Assembly (NCBI RefSeq): GCF_042682525.1
Contig: NZ_JBHUHP010000001.1
Span: forward strand, 186,001-250,000
Direction: 5' to 3'
DNA from: Blastococcus_B deserti
GTDB taxonomy: Bacteria; Actinomycetota; Actinomycetes; Mycobacteriales; Geodermatophilaceae
DNA length: 64,000 nt
The translations under genes and the position numbers were made by a program. Shown one piece after another: positions 44,320-60,605 of the stretch. The notes under the pieces were generated by a model that was not told the DNA's origin, searched no databases, and saw only the letters and a program-made list of their open reading frames with translations. Each line of letters starts with the position of its first letter. Position 1 is the stretch's first letter.

Positions 44320-45542
44320 GCGGGGCACTCCAGCGCGGTGTCGCGCTGGCCGCGGCCCTGGTACTGCTGGCGGCCCTCGGCTGGACGATCCTGCGGCCGG
44401 CCGGCAAGTACCGGGTCACCGCCTACTTCACCGAGACCGTGGGCCTCTACCCCGGTTCGGACGTGCGGGTGCTCGGCATCCCCATCGGCACCATCAACGA
44501 CGTCGTTCCACTGGGCGACCAGGTGCGGGTCGAGATGACCATCGACGACGACTACGACATCCCGGCCGACGCCGACGCGATCGTCCTGGCGCCCTCGCTG
44601 GTCTCGGACCGCTACGTCCAGTTCTCGCCGGTCTACGACGGAGGGCCGACGATGGAGGACGGCGACGAGGTCCCCCTCGACCGCACCGCCATCCCCGTGG
44701 AGCTCGACGCCGTCTACGACGCCCTCGACGAGCTGTCCGAGGCGCTGGGGCCCGACGGGGCCAACCGGAACGGCGCGCTGTCCGACCTGGTCGACGTGGG
44801 CGCGGCCAACCTCGAGGGCAACGGCGAGGCGCTGAACCGCACGCTGACGGGCTTCTCCCAGGCGGTGGAGACCCTGGCCGAGAACCGGGACGACCTCTTC
44901 GGTTCCCTCGACGACCTGCAGACCTTCACCAGTGCGCTGGCCACGATCGACGCGCAGGTGAGCCAGTTCAACGACAACATGGCCGCGGTCAGCGAGCTGC
45001 TGGCCGGCGAGCGGGAGGACCTGCAGACCGCGGTGGCGCTGCTCACCGACGCCCTGCGCGACGTGGCGGGCTTCGTCCGTGACAACGCCACGCTCCTGAC
45101 CACCAACGTCGACCGGCTGGCCGACGTCACGCTCGTGCTGGTGCAGCAGCGGGCGAAGCTGGCGGAGGTGCTCGACGTGGCACCGGCCGCGCTGGGCAAC
45201 CTCGCGCGGGCCTACAACCCCGACTACGGCACCCTGGACACCCGCGACAACGGGCTCGGCTCGGTGAACGCCGAGATCGTCGTCTGCGGGGCCCTGGCCC
45301 AGCTCGGCCGGGTCGACCTGGAGGCGGACCTGCCCCTGCCCGACCCGACCGCACCGATCCGTGACTCGGTCGAGCAGATCTGCGCCCGCCTGCTCTCCGG
45401 TGACGCCGACGCCAGGGACGGCCTCGACGACCTGAACGGCAACGGCACGCCCGACTACGAGGAGCTGCGCCAGGCCCTCCTCGGCGGGGGCGGCGGTGGC
45501 GGCGCTCTGCTGCCCGGGCTGCCCCCGGTGGGTGCCCCGTGA
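44316..45542 (+). CDS. MCE family protein MceD
   Basis: The 408-aa protein has a transmembrane helix (about 6-26) and MCE domain (TVGLYPGSDVRVLGIPIGTI), with long helices after it. The C-terminal part has two cysteines (VVCGALAQLG, QICARLL) and ends with a Gly-rich stretch. The start ATG overlaps the mceC stop and its stop overlaps mceE (GTGA). Confidence 0.92.
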   Translation: MSGALQRGVALAAALVLLAALGWTILRPAGKYRVTAYFTETVGLYPGSDVRVLGIPIGTINDVVPLGDQVRVEMTIDDDYDIPADADAIVLAPSLVSDRYVQFSPVYDGGPTMEDGDEVPLDRTAIPVELDAVYDALDELSEALGPDGANRNGALSDLVDVGAANLEGNGEALNRTLTGFSQAVETLAENRDDLFGSLDDLQTFTSALATIDAQVSQFNDNMAAVSELLAGEREDLQTAVALLTDALRDVAGFVRDNATLLTTNVDRLADVTLVLVQQRAKLAEVLDVAPAALGNLARAYNPDYGTLDTRDNGLGSVNAEIVVCGALAQLGRVDLEADLPLPDPTAPIRDSVEQICARLLSGDADARDGLDDLNGNGTPDYEELRQALLGGGGGGGALLPGLPPVGAP

Positions 45543-46813
45543 GCCGGGGCCTGCGGCGGGTGGCCGCGCTCGGCGCGGGGATGGTCCTGCTCGGGGGCTG
45601 CGGCTTCCGGGGCGCCTACTCGCTGGACCTGCCCGGCGGCGCCGACACCGGCGACGACCCGTACACCGTGCAGGTGGAGTTCCTCGACGTCCTCGACCTG
45701 GTGCCGCAGTCCGGCGTCCGGGTCGCCGACGTGCCCGTCGGCCGCGTCGAGTCGATCGAGCTGGACGAGGACGACTGGACGGCGGTCGTCACGATCTCGG
45801 TCAACGGCGACGTCGAGCTGCCGGCCAACGCGGTGGCGGCCATCCAGCAGTCCTCCCTGCTCGGTGAGAAGTACGTCGAGCTCGCCCCCCCGGGCAACGA
45901 GGAGCCCGAGGGCCGGCTGGGCCACGACGACCGCATCACCCTCGACCGCACCAACCGCAACGTCGAGGTGGAGGAACTGCTGGGGGCGCTGTCGCTGGTC
46001 CTCAACGGCGGCGGGCTCGCCCAGCTGCAGACGATCAACCGGGAGCTCGGCGAGGCCCTGGAGGGCAGGGAGGCGGAGATCAAGGACACCCTCGCCCAGC
46101 TCGACACGTTCATCGGCGGGCTCGACGAGCAGAAGGCGGAGATCAACCGGGCGCTGGACCGCGCGAACGAGCTCGCCGCCACCCTCGCCTCCCGCACCGC
46201 GACGATCGAGAACGCCCTCGACACCATCGGTCCCGGCCTCGAGGTCATCAACCAGCAGCGCGACCTGCTGGTCTCGATGCTCGAGGGCCTGGCCCGGCTG
46301 GGCGACGTCGGGACCAGGATCATCCAGCAGTCGGCGGCCAACACGGTGGCGGACCTGGAGCTGCTCCAGCCGATCCTCACCCAGCTGGCGGCGGCGGGGC
46401 CCGACCTCGGCCGGTCCCTGGAGCTGCTGCTCACCTATCCCTTCCCCGACAGCTCCCTGTCCGCCCTGAACTACCGCGAGGCGCAGTCGGGCGGAGTCGC
46501 GCTGTTCACCAACATGACGGCCACGGTCGACCTCGACCTGACCCACGTCCTCTGCCGGTACGTCGTGGACCAGAGCGGCGCGGTCCGCGAGCTGCCGCTG
46601 GAGGAAGCCCTGGCCCAGGGCAGGTGCGGCGTCGAGACCGGGGGGAGCGAGGGGGCGGCCGGGAGCTCCGGCGGACCGCGGTCCACCGCGACGACGTCGG
46701 GCGGGCCCTCGGTCCTCGACGGCGTCGAGGGCCGGCTCGTCCCGCGGGGGACCGGCGCCGAGCAACCCGGAGGCCGCCTCGGTCTGCCGTCCGCTCCGGG
46801 GGCGGGGCAGTGA
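45539..46813 (+). CDS. MCE family lipoprotein MceE (LprK type)
   Basis: The 424-aa protein starts with a lipoprotein signal ending MVLLGGC, as MceE/LprK proteins do, so it is lipid-anchored. The MCE domain follows (FLDVLDLVPQSGVRVADVPV), then helices and a Ser/Gly/Pro tail of low complexity after about residue 365. The GTG start overlaps the mceD stop by 4 bases, and its stop overlaps the mceF GTG. Confidence 0.93.
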   Translation: MSRGLRRVAALGAGMVLLGGCGFRGAYSLDLPGGADTGDDPYTVQVEFLDVLDLVPQSGVRVADVPVGRVESIELDEDDWTAVVTISVNGDVELPANAVAAIQQSSLLGEKYVELAPPGNEEPEGRLGHDDRITLDRTNRNVEVEELLGALSLVLNGGGLAQLQTINRELGEALEGREAEIKDTLAQLDTFIGGLDEQKAEINRALDRANELAATLASRTATIENALDTIGPGLEVINQQRDLLVSMLEGLARLGDVGTRIIQQSAANTVADLELLQPILTQLAAAGPDLGRSLELLLTYPFPDSSLSALNYREAQSGGVALFTNMTATVDLDLTHVLCRYVVDQSGAVRELPLEEALAQGRCGVETGGSEGAAGSSGGPRSTATTSGGPSVLDGVEGRLVPRGTGAEQPGGRLGLPSAPGAGQ

Positions 46814-48084
46814 TCACCCGCAGCACCAGACTCAAGCTCCTGGCCTTCGCCACCCTGGCCGTGCTCGGCACGGCCTACCTGGGGTTCACGTACGTCGGCC
46901 TCGACCGCGCCCTGCTCGGCGGGGGGTACGAGGTGGCGGCCGACTTCCGGGACTCCGGTGGCATCTTCGTCAACGCCGAGGTGACCTACCGCGGCGTCGA
47001 GGTCGGCCGGGTCACCGGCATGGAGTTGGTGGACGACGGGGTACGGGTCACCCTGCGGATCGACCCGGGGACCGAGCCGATCCCCGCCGACACCGACGCC
47101 GTCGTGGCGACGCGGAGCGCGGTGGGGGAGCAGTACGTCATCCTGCGGCCGAGCAGTGCCGGGAAGCCCTTCCTCGACGACGGCGCGGTCATCCCGCAGG
47201 AGCGCACCAGCATCCCGATCCCGGTGGAGCAGATGCTGCTCAACCTCGACGAGTTCGTGGGGTCGATCGACCAGGAGAACCTGCGGATCGTGATCGAGGA
47301 GCTCGGGAAGGCCTTCGAGGGGGCCGGTGAGGACCTGGGCCGGCTCATCGACAACGGTGACCTCCTCCTCGCCCGCGCGGAGGAGTCGCTGCCGCAGACG
47401 CTGCGGTTGATCACCGACGGCCAGACGGTGCTCGACACCCAGCGCGACAGCCGCTCGGCGATCCGCCAGTGGGCCGCGGACCTGCGGCTGTTCACCGACA
47501 CGCTGGTCGAGATGGACCCCGACCTGCGCAGCATCGTGGTCGACGCCCCGGATGCGGGGGAGGCCCTGCAGGGGCTGGTCGAGGACGCCGGCCCGGGCCT
47601 GGGGTCGCTGGTGCGCAACCTGGACATCCTGAACGGGGTCCAGATCCCCCGGCTGGACGGCATCCGTCAGATGCTGGTCACCTATCCGGACGCCGTGACC
47701 GGCGGGTTCACCGTCGTCCGGCAGGACGAGGACGGGAAGCTGCGCTCCCACTTCGGGTTCGTGCTCAACGCCGGCGAGCCGCACGCCTGCACGACCGGCT
47801 ACGTGCCCACCGAGAGCATCCCCAGCACGGGCGCGGCCGAGACCGTCGACACCGACGCCGTGCGGTGCCGGGTCATCAACGGCGTCGATCCGGAACCGGG
47901 CGACGGCTACGACGAGAACGGGTCGAACATCCGCGGCGAGCAGAACATCGGCCGGGACGGCGGCCGCGGGGTGACCACGCCGCAGGAGGAGGTGGAGGGC
48001 AGCAGCCCGCTGTCGCCCACGGCGCTCTCGGCGCTGGTCGGGCGGCTCGTGCACGCCAGCCCCATCGCCACCGCCACGCGCTGA
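46810..48084 (+). CDS. MCE family protein MceF
   Basis: The 424-aa protein has a transmembrane helix (about 8-28), MCE domain (GGIFVNAEVTYRGVEVGRVT) and long helices, ending in a soluble tail with two cysteines (HACTTGY and VRCRVING). The GTG at 46810 sits in the mceE stop; the open frame from 46624 upstream is a shadow. It is the last tube-forming gene. Confidence 0.92.
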   Translation: MITRSTRLKLLAFATLAVLGTAYLGFTYVGLDRALLGGGYEVAADFRDSGGIFVNAEVTYRGVEVGRVTGMELVDDGVRVTLRIDPGTEPIPADTDAVVATRSAVGEQYVILRPSSAGKPFLDDGAVIPQERTSIPIPVEQMLLNLDEFVGSIDQENLRIVIEELGKAFEGAGEDLGRLIDNGDLLLARAEESLPQTLRLITDGQTVLDTQRDSRSAIRQWAADLRLFTDTLVEMDPDLRSIVVDAPDAGEALQGLVEDAGPGLGSLVRNLDILNGVQIPRLDGIRQMLVTYPDAVTGGFTVVRQDEDGKLRSHFGFVLNAGEPHACTTGYVPTESIPSTGAAETVDTDAVRCRVINGVDPEPGDGYDENGSNIRGEQNIGRDGGRGVTTPQEEVEGSSPLSPTALSALVGRLVHASPIATATR

Positions 48085-48169
48085 CCGGTATGACGGCGGC
48101 CCACACCATCGGAGGACCCCTCACCGTCGGGGGCCTTCGCATCGTCCAGGAGCAAGGAGAATCGCGCAG
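48085..48169 (+). other. MceF to Mce-associated gene spacer
   Basis: These 85 bases contain GGAGGACCCC (48110-48119) and GGGGGCC (48129-48135), which can form a small hairpin and recall the dispersed repeat. AGCAAGGAGA (48151-48160) is the Shine-Dalgarno site of the next gene, so the spacer probably lies inside the MCE transcript. Confidence 0.45.
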
Positions 48170-48823
48170 GTGACGAGCGAGACGCGGGCACGCGCGCGGG
48201 AGGAGGACGTCGTGGTCTCCGCCGGTCCCGGCGACGGATCCACCGGAGTTGCCGACGCCGGGCCATCCGAGGGGAGCGCCGGGGTGTCCGGGGGCGCCAC
48301 CGACGACGGTGCGGGAGGCTGGGGACGGATCCCGGTCCGGCCGGTGCCGATCCTCACGGTGCTGCTCGTGCTCCTGCTCGGAGCGGTGGCCTTCCTGTGG
48401 TCCACCCGCCCCGGGGAGTCGGCCGTCCGCACCGGCGACTACGCCGAGGCGCTGCAGGCGGCCCGCTCGGGCGTCGTCGACCTCACCTCCTTCGACTACC
48501 TGACGCTGGACGACGACATCGAGCAGGCCCGCCGCGTCTCCACCGGCGACCTCCGCGAGGAGTCGGTGGCCCAGCTCGACGAGCGGCGGCAGGAGATCAC
48601 CGACCTGCGGGCCGTCGTGAACACCGAGGTCGTCGGCGCCGGGGTCACCCGTGCCGACGGCGAGGACGCCACGGTGCTCCTGATCATCCAGTCGACGCAG
48701 GAGAGCGCGGCCACCCCGCAGGCGCAGGTCGTGCGCTACCGCATCGAGGTGACGCTGGAGAAGTCCGACGGCCGCTGGCTGCTGTCGGGGATCAAGGGAA
48801 CGGAGGCGCCCGGCGATGACTGA
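48170..48823 (+). CDS. Mce-associated membrane protein 1
   Basis: The 217-aa protein has a disordered Gly/Asp/Ala N-terminus, one transmembrane helix (about 61-80) and a NTF2-like external domain (about 90-215). Mce-associated proteins stabilise or assist the importer. It starts with GTG at 48170, with AAGGAGA 10 bases before. The 3' end overlaps the next gene by 8 bases. Confidence 0.85.
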   Translation: MTSETRARAREEDVVVSAGPGDGSTGVADAGPSEGSAGVSGGATDDGAGGWGRIPVRPVPILTVLLVLLLGAVAFLWSTRPGESAVRTGDYAEALQAARSGVVDLTSFDYLTLDDDIEQARRVSTGDLREESVAQLDERRQEITDLRAVVNTEVVGAGVTRADGEDATVLLIIQSTQESAATPQAQVVRYRIEVTLEKSDGRWLLSGIKGTEAPGDD

Positions 48824-49670
48824 TCTCCCCGGCGGCCCCGCCCCCGACGACCGCCCGCGCCCCGCCCCCCGCCCGCGTCCCGGTGCGGCCGGCCGGCCCA
48901 CGCCGCGACCGCGGGTGGCCGGGAGCCGGCGCGACCGCGACGACCCGGCCGACGCCGCCCGCACCTCGGCCCGGCCGGCACCCGGCCCGCGGTGCGCGCC
49001 CGCCGGGGCGGACGGCGACCGCGTCGCCGTCCGCTCCACCGCGACGGCCCGGCCGCGGACGGCGCGCCCGGCCGGCACGTCGTCGTCAGGCGACCGCTCG
49101 GCCGCGGGGGCGATCGGATCGGCCACCAGCGCACGGCGGCGGTTGCCCGCCCTGGTGCTGGTCCTGGCGCTGCTGTGCGTGCTGGCGGCCGCCGGTGCCG
49201 GCCTCCTGCTGTGGCAGCGGCTGAACCCGGCGTACGTGGACTCGTCGATCTTCGCCGCGGCCCGCAGCGGGATCGAGGCGGTCTACGCCTACGACTACGA
49301 GGACTCCGAGGGCAGCGTGGAGGGCAAGCTCGCCGTCCTGACCGGTGAGCTGCGGGACCAGTACGAGCGGGACCTCTCGGAGGGCGGGATCATCGACACC
49401 TACGAGCAGGTGTCGGCCACGACCCGCTACGAGGTGCTCGACGTCGGGCTGCAGCAGGTCAACGAGGCGCAGGACACCGCGACCCTCGTGGTGTTCGGGC
49501 AGTACGTCGTCGAGTCGGTGAACAGCGGCACCCAGCCCGCCCCGGAGGGGTCGGAGTGCCAGGTGACCCCCGGCGGCGCGCAGTCGTGCACGCAGACCGT
49601 CCGGGTCAGCCTCGTCGACGTGGACGGCGACTGGAAGATCAGCGAGCTGACCCTGCTCACGACCAGCTGA
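48816..49670 (+). CDS. Mce-associated membrane protein 2
   Basis: The 284-aa protein has a very Pro/Arg/Ala-rich cytosolic half (1-105), one transmembrane helix (about 108-130) and an external domain containing VYAYDYEDSEGSVEGKLAVL, typical of Mce-associated proteins. Two cysteines (EGSECQ, SCTQTV) may bridge outside. It overlaps the previous gene. A repeat element begins one base after its stop. Confidence 0.85.
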   Translation: MTDLPGGPAPDDRPRPAPRPRPGAAGRPTPRPRVAGSRRDRDDPADAARTSARPAPGPRCAPAGADGDRVAVRSTATARPRTARPAGTSSSGDRSAAGAIGSATSARRRLPALVLVLALLCVLAAAGAGLLLWQRLNPAYVDSSIFAAARSGIEAVYAYDYEDSEGSVEGKLAVLTGELRDQYERDLSEGGIIDTYEQVSATTRYEVLDVGLQQVNEAQDTATLVVFGQYVVESVNSGTQPAPEGSECQVTPGGAQSCTQTVRVSLVDVDGDWKISELTLLTTS

Positions 49671-49671
49671 G

Positions 49672-49738
49672 GAAGGACCCCGGCCCCCTCCGGAGGCTCG
49701 GCCCGAGCGTGCGAGGGCTGAGGAGGAGGGGGTCCTTT
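49672..49738. repeat. Dispersed AAGGACCCC hairpin element, copy 7 (clearest)
   Basis: AAGGACCCC (49673-49681) pairs perfectly with GGGGTCCTT (49729-49737). The inner part is CCGGAGGCTCGGCCCGAGCG. It starts right after the stop of the last Mce-associated gene and ends with T-rich TTTCT, like an intrinsic terminator. The rest of 49739-49948 up to the rpoB promoter holds no gene. Confidence 0.8.
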
Positions 49739-49948
49739 CTCTCGCAGGCTCGGGGTGGGACCCGGGAGGGGGCCTGCCGCCCGAGCCCGCTCCGGCGGGA
49801 CCCGGGGCGGCGCCGTCCACAAAATGCGCGGCGTGGCATTCCGGATGCGGGCCTCCGGCTGGCATCATGGTTGCGCACGCCCACTGCGGCCCCGCTCGAC
49901 GGGACGCGGTCCCCGGGATGTGGCGCCGGTCGCACCGGCCCCCCGACG

Positions 49949-49977
49949 TGGACATCGCGCTCGAGCAGGGGTAGGGT
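49949..49977 (+). promoter_or_regulatory. rpoBC promoter
   Basis: TGGACA (49949-49954) and TAGGGT (49972-49977) are 17 bases apart, a good housekeeping promoter. The predicted start near 49984 leaves an untranslated leader of about 200 bases before rpoB. Confidence 0.65.
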
Positions 49978-50180
49978 CTCCTGTTGCGCTGCCCTCTGAC
50001 TGCCTGCCCGCCGAGACGGGTCACCAGGGGTGCCCGGGAGCAGTCCCGAGCACCGGTCGACCCCTTCGTGCACGCCCCATCGGTCAGGTCCAGACGGACA
50101 GCCTCGCCATTACCGACGACGACCCAGGACGACCCCGCACTTACCGCCCGCACGTCGTGAGGTCCTTGGAAGGACGCATC

Positions 50181-53705
<3,525 letters not shown>

Positions 53706-53800
53706 TCGGTGACCGGCCGGCCCCGAGCACCGGGGCCGGCCGGCACCTCCTCACTTAGACACAGAAGTTCCGTAACGAGCCCCGGAAAGGGGTCATTCAC

Positions 53801-57706
<3,906 letters not shown>

Positions 57707-57719
57707 TCCCCGCTCAGTG

Positions 57720-57761
57720 ACCAAAGGGCCCCCAGGTCTTCGGACCTGGGGGCCCTTTGGT
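57720..57761 (+). terminator. rpoBC terminator with UUCG loop
   Basis: A perfect 19-bp stem (57720-57738 with 57743-57761) closes a TTCG tetraloop, 13 bases after the rpoC stop. The T tract is poor (TTTGGTG), but the stem is among the strongest in the window. Confidence 0.9.
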
Positions 57762-58175
57762 GTCCCGCGCCCCGACGCCCTACGGTACGAGAGCCGCCGT
57801 GCAACCGCGAGAGCCGCGGTGCGGGGCGGCGCCCGCGGCTGTGCAGCGGCTTCAGGGCTGTCGCTCGCCCCGTGGGTCCTGCTCGATCTTCTGCTGGAGG
57901 GGCGCGCACGGCGGCGGAGTCAGCACGTGCGCCGTCGGGCGTGAGCGAGAGCCGCACGCGGCTGCGGGAGTCCGGATGGCGGGCTCCGGCGGGCGGGGCC
58001 GGCCTCGGCGGGGTTCGCCGCCTCGGCAAGGTGCGCCGCCGCCGCGAGGTGCGTCAGGTGCCCGCTGCCCGGAGCACGTGGAGTGCCGCGAACAGGCCTG
58101 CCCAGGACGGCGCCGTGTAGCCCCGGTTGCGCGCTCCCAGGGCTGCGCGCACCGCCGGAGTCCCCGCTCGGGAGC
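57762..58175. other. Intergenic region after rpoC, nothing recognised
   Basis: About 414 bases without a supported gene. Open frames cross it on both strands but are short of conservation and overlap the terminator. GC-rich inverted motifs such as GAGAGCCGC repeats near 57790-57815 are present. The 3' end of the minus-strand F420 oxidoreductase begins at 58176. Confidence 0.5.
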
Positions 58176-59216
58176 TCAGCCCGCCAGCCGCTTCATGGTC
58201 TCGACGGTGCGCAGGCGGGCCTCGCGGCTCCCGTCCAGCGGCTGCAGCATCAGCGTCGTCACGCCGGCCTCGGCGAACGCGGCGATCCGCTCGGCGACGT
58301 AGGACTCGGGGCCGATCAGCGAGGCGGCGCGCACCAGGTCGGCGGGCACCGCCGCGGCGGCCTCGTCCTTGCGCCCGTCCAGGTAGAGGTCCTGGATGGT
58401 CTTCGCCTCGTCGGCGTAGCCGTACCGGACGGCGAGGTCGTTGTAGAAGTTCTTGCCGCGGGCGCCCATGCCACCGATGTAGAGCGCGAACGACGGGCGG
58501 ACCAGGTCCAGCAGCGGCTCGACGTCCTCGCCGATCGCGACGGGGACGCCGGTGATGATCTGCAGCGGACCCAGCTCCGGGTCGCGCTGGGCCCGCCCTG
58601 CTGCCAGCGAGTCGCCCCACACCGACGCCGCCTTCTCCGGGACGAAGAAGATCGGCTCCCAGGCCTCGGCGATCTCGGCGGCCAGTTCCACGTTCTTCGG
58701 GCCCAGCGCGGCGAGCATGACCGGGATCCGCTCCCGGACAGGGGTGTTGATCAGCTTGAGCGGCTTGCCCAGCCCGGTGCCCTGATCGGCCGGCAGCGGC
58801 ACCGTGTACTTCTTGCCCTGGTGGTCGAGCCGCTCCCGGCGCCACACCCGGCGGCAGATCTCCACGACCTCGCGCGTGCGCTGCAGTGGAGCGTCGTAGG
58901 GGAGACCGTGCCAACCCTCGATGACCTGGGGACCCGAGGCGCCGAGACCGAGGGTGAACCGGCCGCCGGAGACGAAGTCGAGGCCGGCCGCCGTCATCGC
59001 GGTGAGGGCCGGCGTACGGCTGTAGATCGGGAGGATGGCGCTCAGCAGCTCCACCCGCTCGGTCACCGCCGCCAGGTAGCCGAGCTGGCTTACCGCGTCG
59101 AACGTGTACACCTCGGCGACCGCCGCGATGTCGAGACCCGCGGACTCGAGATCGCGGATCTCGGCTGCCGTCTCCTGGAACCCACCGCTGTAACTGGCCT
59201 GGATGCCGATACGCAT
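58176..59216 (-). CDS. LLM class F420-dependent oxidoreductase
   Basis: The 346-aa TIM-barrel flavin/F420 enzyme belongs to the luciferase-like monooxygenase family: it starts MRIGIQASYSGGFQETAAEI, has SRTPALTAMTAAGLDFVSGG, RFTLGLGASGPQVIEGWHGL and EAWEPIFFVPEKA. F420 rather than FMN is inferred from similarity to actinobacterial members. The reaction and substrate are unknown. It stands alone in the minus direction; the small gene upstream (59252-59467) is 35 bases away and may share its transcript. Confidence 0.88.
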   Translation of the reverse strand: MRIGIQASYSGGFQETAAEIRDLESAGLDIAAVAEVYTFDAVSQLGYLAAVTERVELLSAILPIYSRTPALTAMTAAGLDFVSGGRFTLGLGASGPQVIEGWHGLPYDAPLQRTREVVEICRRVWRRERLDHQGKKYTVPLPADQGTGLGKPLKLINTPVRERIPVMLAALGPKNVELAAEIAEAWEPIFFVPEKAASVWGDSLAAGRAQRDPELGPLQIITGVPVAIGEDVEPLLDLVRPSFALYIGGMGARGKNFYNDLAVRYGYADEAKTIQDLYLDGRKDEAAAAVPADLVRAASLIGPESYVAERIAAFAEAGVTTLMLQPLDGSREARLRTVETMKRLAG

Positions 59217-59251
59217 TCGCGCAGGCTACCGACCAGGCTCACCGTCCCTGC

Positions 59252-59467
59252 TCAGAGCGGGCGGACGACCCCGATCACCTCGGTCACCACGGGGACGCCG
59301 TCGACGTCCCCGGGCACGCGCGGCGCCGCCGACGCGTCGGTGAGGTCGACCTTCACCACGTAGTCGCTCTTGCGCCGGGCCAGGCCGATCCCCACCACCC
59401 CGGGGTCGCCCGACAGCCGCTGGGCCAGCCTGCTCTTGGCGGCCCTCGCCGCCGCCCGGTCGGTCAT
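59252..59467 (-). CDS. Small conserved-looking protein, resembles the N-terminal domain of the adjacent protease
   Basis: The 71-aa protein reads RLSGDPGVVGIGLARRKSDY and VVKVDLTDASAAP in its middle and ends VPVVTEVIGVVRPL. This VGIGL-strand-EVIG pattern is the same as residues 44-93 of the serine protease encoded just upstream (59619-60605). It also recalls the start domain of bacterial NAL1-like proteases. The ATG at 59467 is preceded by a hairpin. It may be a stand-alone copy acting as an inhibitor or scaffold for the protease (inference). Confidence 0.6.
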   Translation of the reverse strand: MTDRAAARAAKSRLAQRLSGDPGVVGIGLARRKSDYVVKVDLTDASAAPRVPGDVDGVPVVTEVIGVVRPL

Positions 59468-59479
59468 GTGCCCATGGTG

Positions 59480-59497
59480 CCTCGCCGCGAGGCGAGG
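59480..59497 (-). terminator. Perfect hairpin with GCGA loop
   Basis: CCTCGCC (59480-59486) pairs with GGCGAGG (59491-59497) around GCGA. It lies between the stop of the protease and the start of the small protein on the minus strand. It could end the protease transcript or shape the leader of the small gene. Confidence 0.6.
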
Positions 59498-59618
59498 GGA
59501 CAGGCGCCCGGTCCCCGTTCACCCCGGAGACCCCCTCCGCAGGTGCCCTCTCATGGTCTGCCTGACGCCCCGCGGTGCTCGTGGGCAGGGCTTCCCACCG
59601 GGCAGGGCGAGCTCTCCG

Positions 59619-60605
59619 TCAGCGGGCGACCCACTCCACGCCGAGGACCCTCAGCACCGTGGCCAGCGGGTTGGCGAACGTGACCCCCGTACCGGCTGCT
59701 CCGCCGGTCTCGCTGCCGGCGAACAGCAGCGCGATCGGCGCCCGGTCGCGGCTGCGCCAGATCACCGAGCCGCTGTCACCTCCGGCGCTGAAGGCACCGG
59801 TCCGGCCGCCGATCTCGATCTGGTCGTCGAAGCGGTACAGGGCGTCGTCGTACTGGACGGCGACCCCGTCCACCTCGACGGCGCTGATCCGGCCCACCGT
59901 GTGCCCCGTGGTGCGACCGATCTTCTCCACCGCCTCCTCCGCATCGATGTCGAGGCTCTCGGGCACCGAGCTCAGCAGGGGGCCGCCGGGCAGGTTCCCC
60001 GGATCGGCCGCCACCCCCGCGTCGAGCGGGGCGACCGCGGCGTCGACGAGGTTCGGCCTGCCGGGCTCCAGGCGGTCGAACGCGGCGAGCGTGGCCACGC
60101 GGTCGCCGGGGCCCCCGCCGTCCGCCGGGCCCGGCTGCAGGACCGCATCGCCCACGGCAGCCGCGTTGCTGGCGGCGAGGACGTGGTTGTTGGACAGGAC
60201 CGCCAACCCGGTGCCGCCGCGCACGAAGCCGCCGAGGGTGCCGGCGCTGACGGTCGGGTGGGCCATCGAGAGCCCGGGGCGCAGGGGGCGCACGCGCCGC
60301 TGCAGCTCGTCGGGGGAGGTGAGGGACCGCACGGGACCGATCACGCGCACGTCCACCTCCTCCTCGGCCGCCCGGCCGAGGTCCGGGAGCAGGGCCCGGT
60401 CGGCGTCCCGCTGCAGGCGCACGGCCACGCGGGCGCCGTACTCGGTCGGGCTCAGGCCGACGGCGATCCACGGGAACGGTGCGTCGTACGCCTGAGGAGC
60501 GCGGTCGGCCTCGGCCGCGGACGGGAGGCGTTCGAGGATGCGGGCCTTGAGCTCGCGGGCGGCGTCGGGATCCACGGGTCCTCCGGGGGCAGGGAGAGGG
60601 GGCAT
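59619..60605 (-). CDS. Trypsin-like serine protease, NAL1-like
   Basis: The 328-aa protein has an N-terminal domain (about 44-93: FPWIAVGLSPTEYGARVAV... VRVIGPVRS) and a chymotrypsin-like domain with His141 (SNNHVLA), Asp188 (NLVDAAVAP) and Ser278 (GGDSGSVIW). No signal peptide is visible, so it seems cytoplasmic. The start is uncertain: ATG 60605 is chosen, with GTG 60575 having GGAGG a few bases before it and ATG 60653 also open. The catalytic triad appears complete. The small protein gene downstream carries a copy of the N-terminal domain. Confidence 0.8.
   Translation of the reverse strand: MPPLPAPGGPVDPDAARELKARILERLPSAAEADRAPQAYDAPFPWIAVGLSPTEYGARVAVRLQRDADRALLPDLGRAAEEEVDVRVIGPVRSLTSPDELQRRVRPLRPGLSMAHPTVSAGTLGGFVRGGTGLAVLSNNHVLAASNAAAVGDAVLQPGPADGGGPGDRVATLAAFDRLEPGRPNLVDAAVAPLDAGVAADPGNLPGGPLLSSVPESLDIDAEEAVEKIGRTTGHTVGRISAVEVDGVAVQYDDALYRFDDQIEIGGRTGAFSAGGDSGSVIWRSRDRAPIALLFAGSETGGAAGTGVTFANPLATVLRVLGVEWVAR

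Noticed and set aside
58054..58175. Possible coding remnant downstream of the F420 oxidoreductase (frame ending GYTAPSWAGLFAALHVL...)
   Set aside because: It is only an open shadow frame after the real stop codon, without recognisable domain or start.
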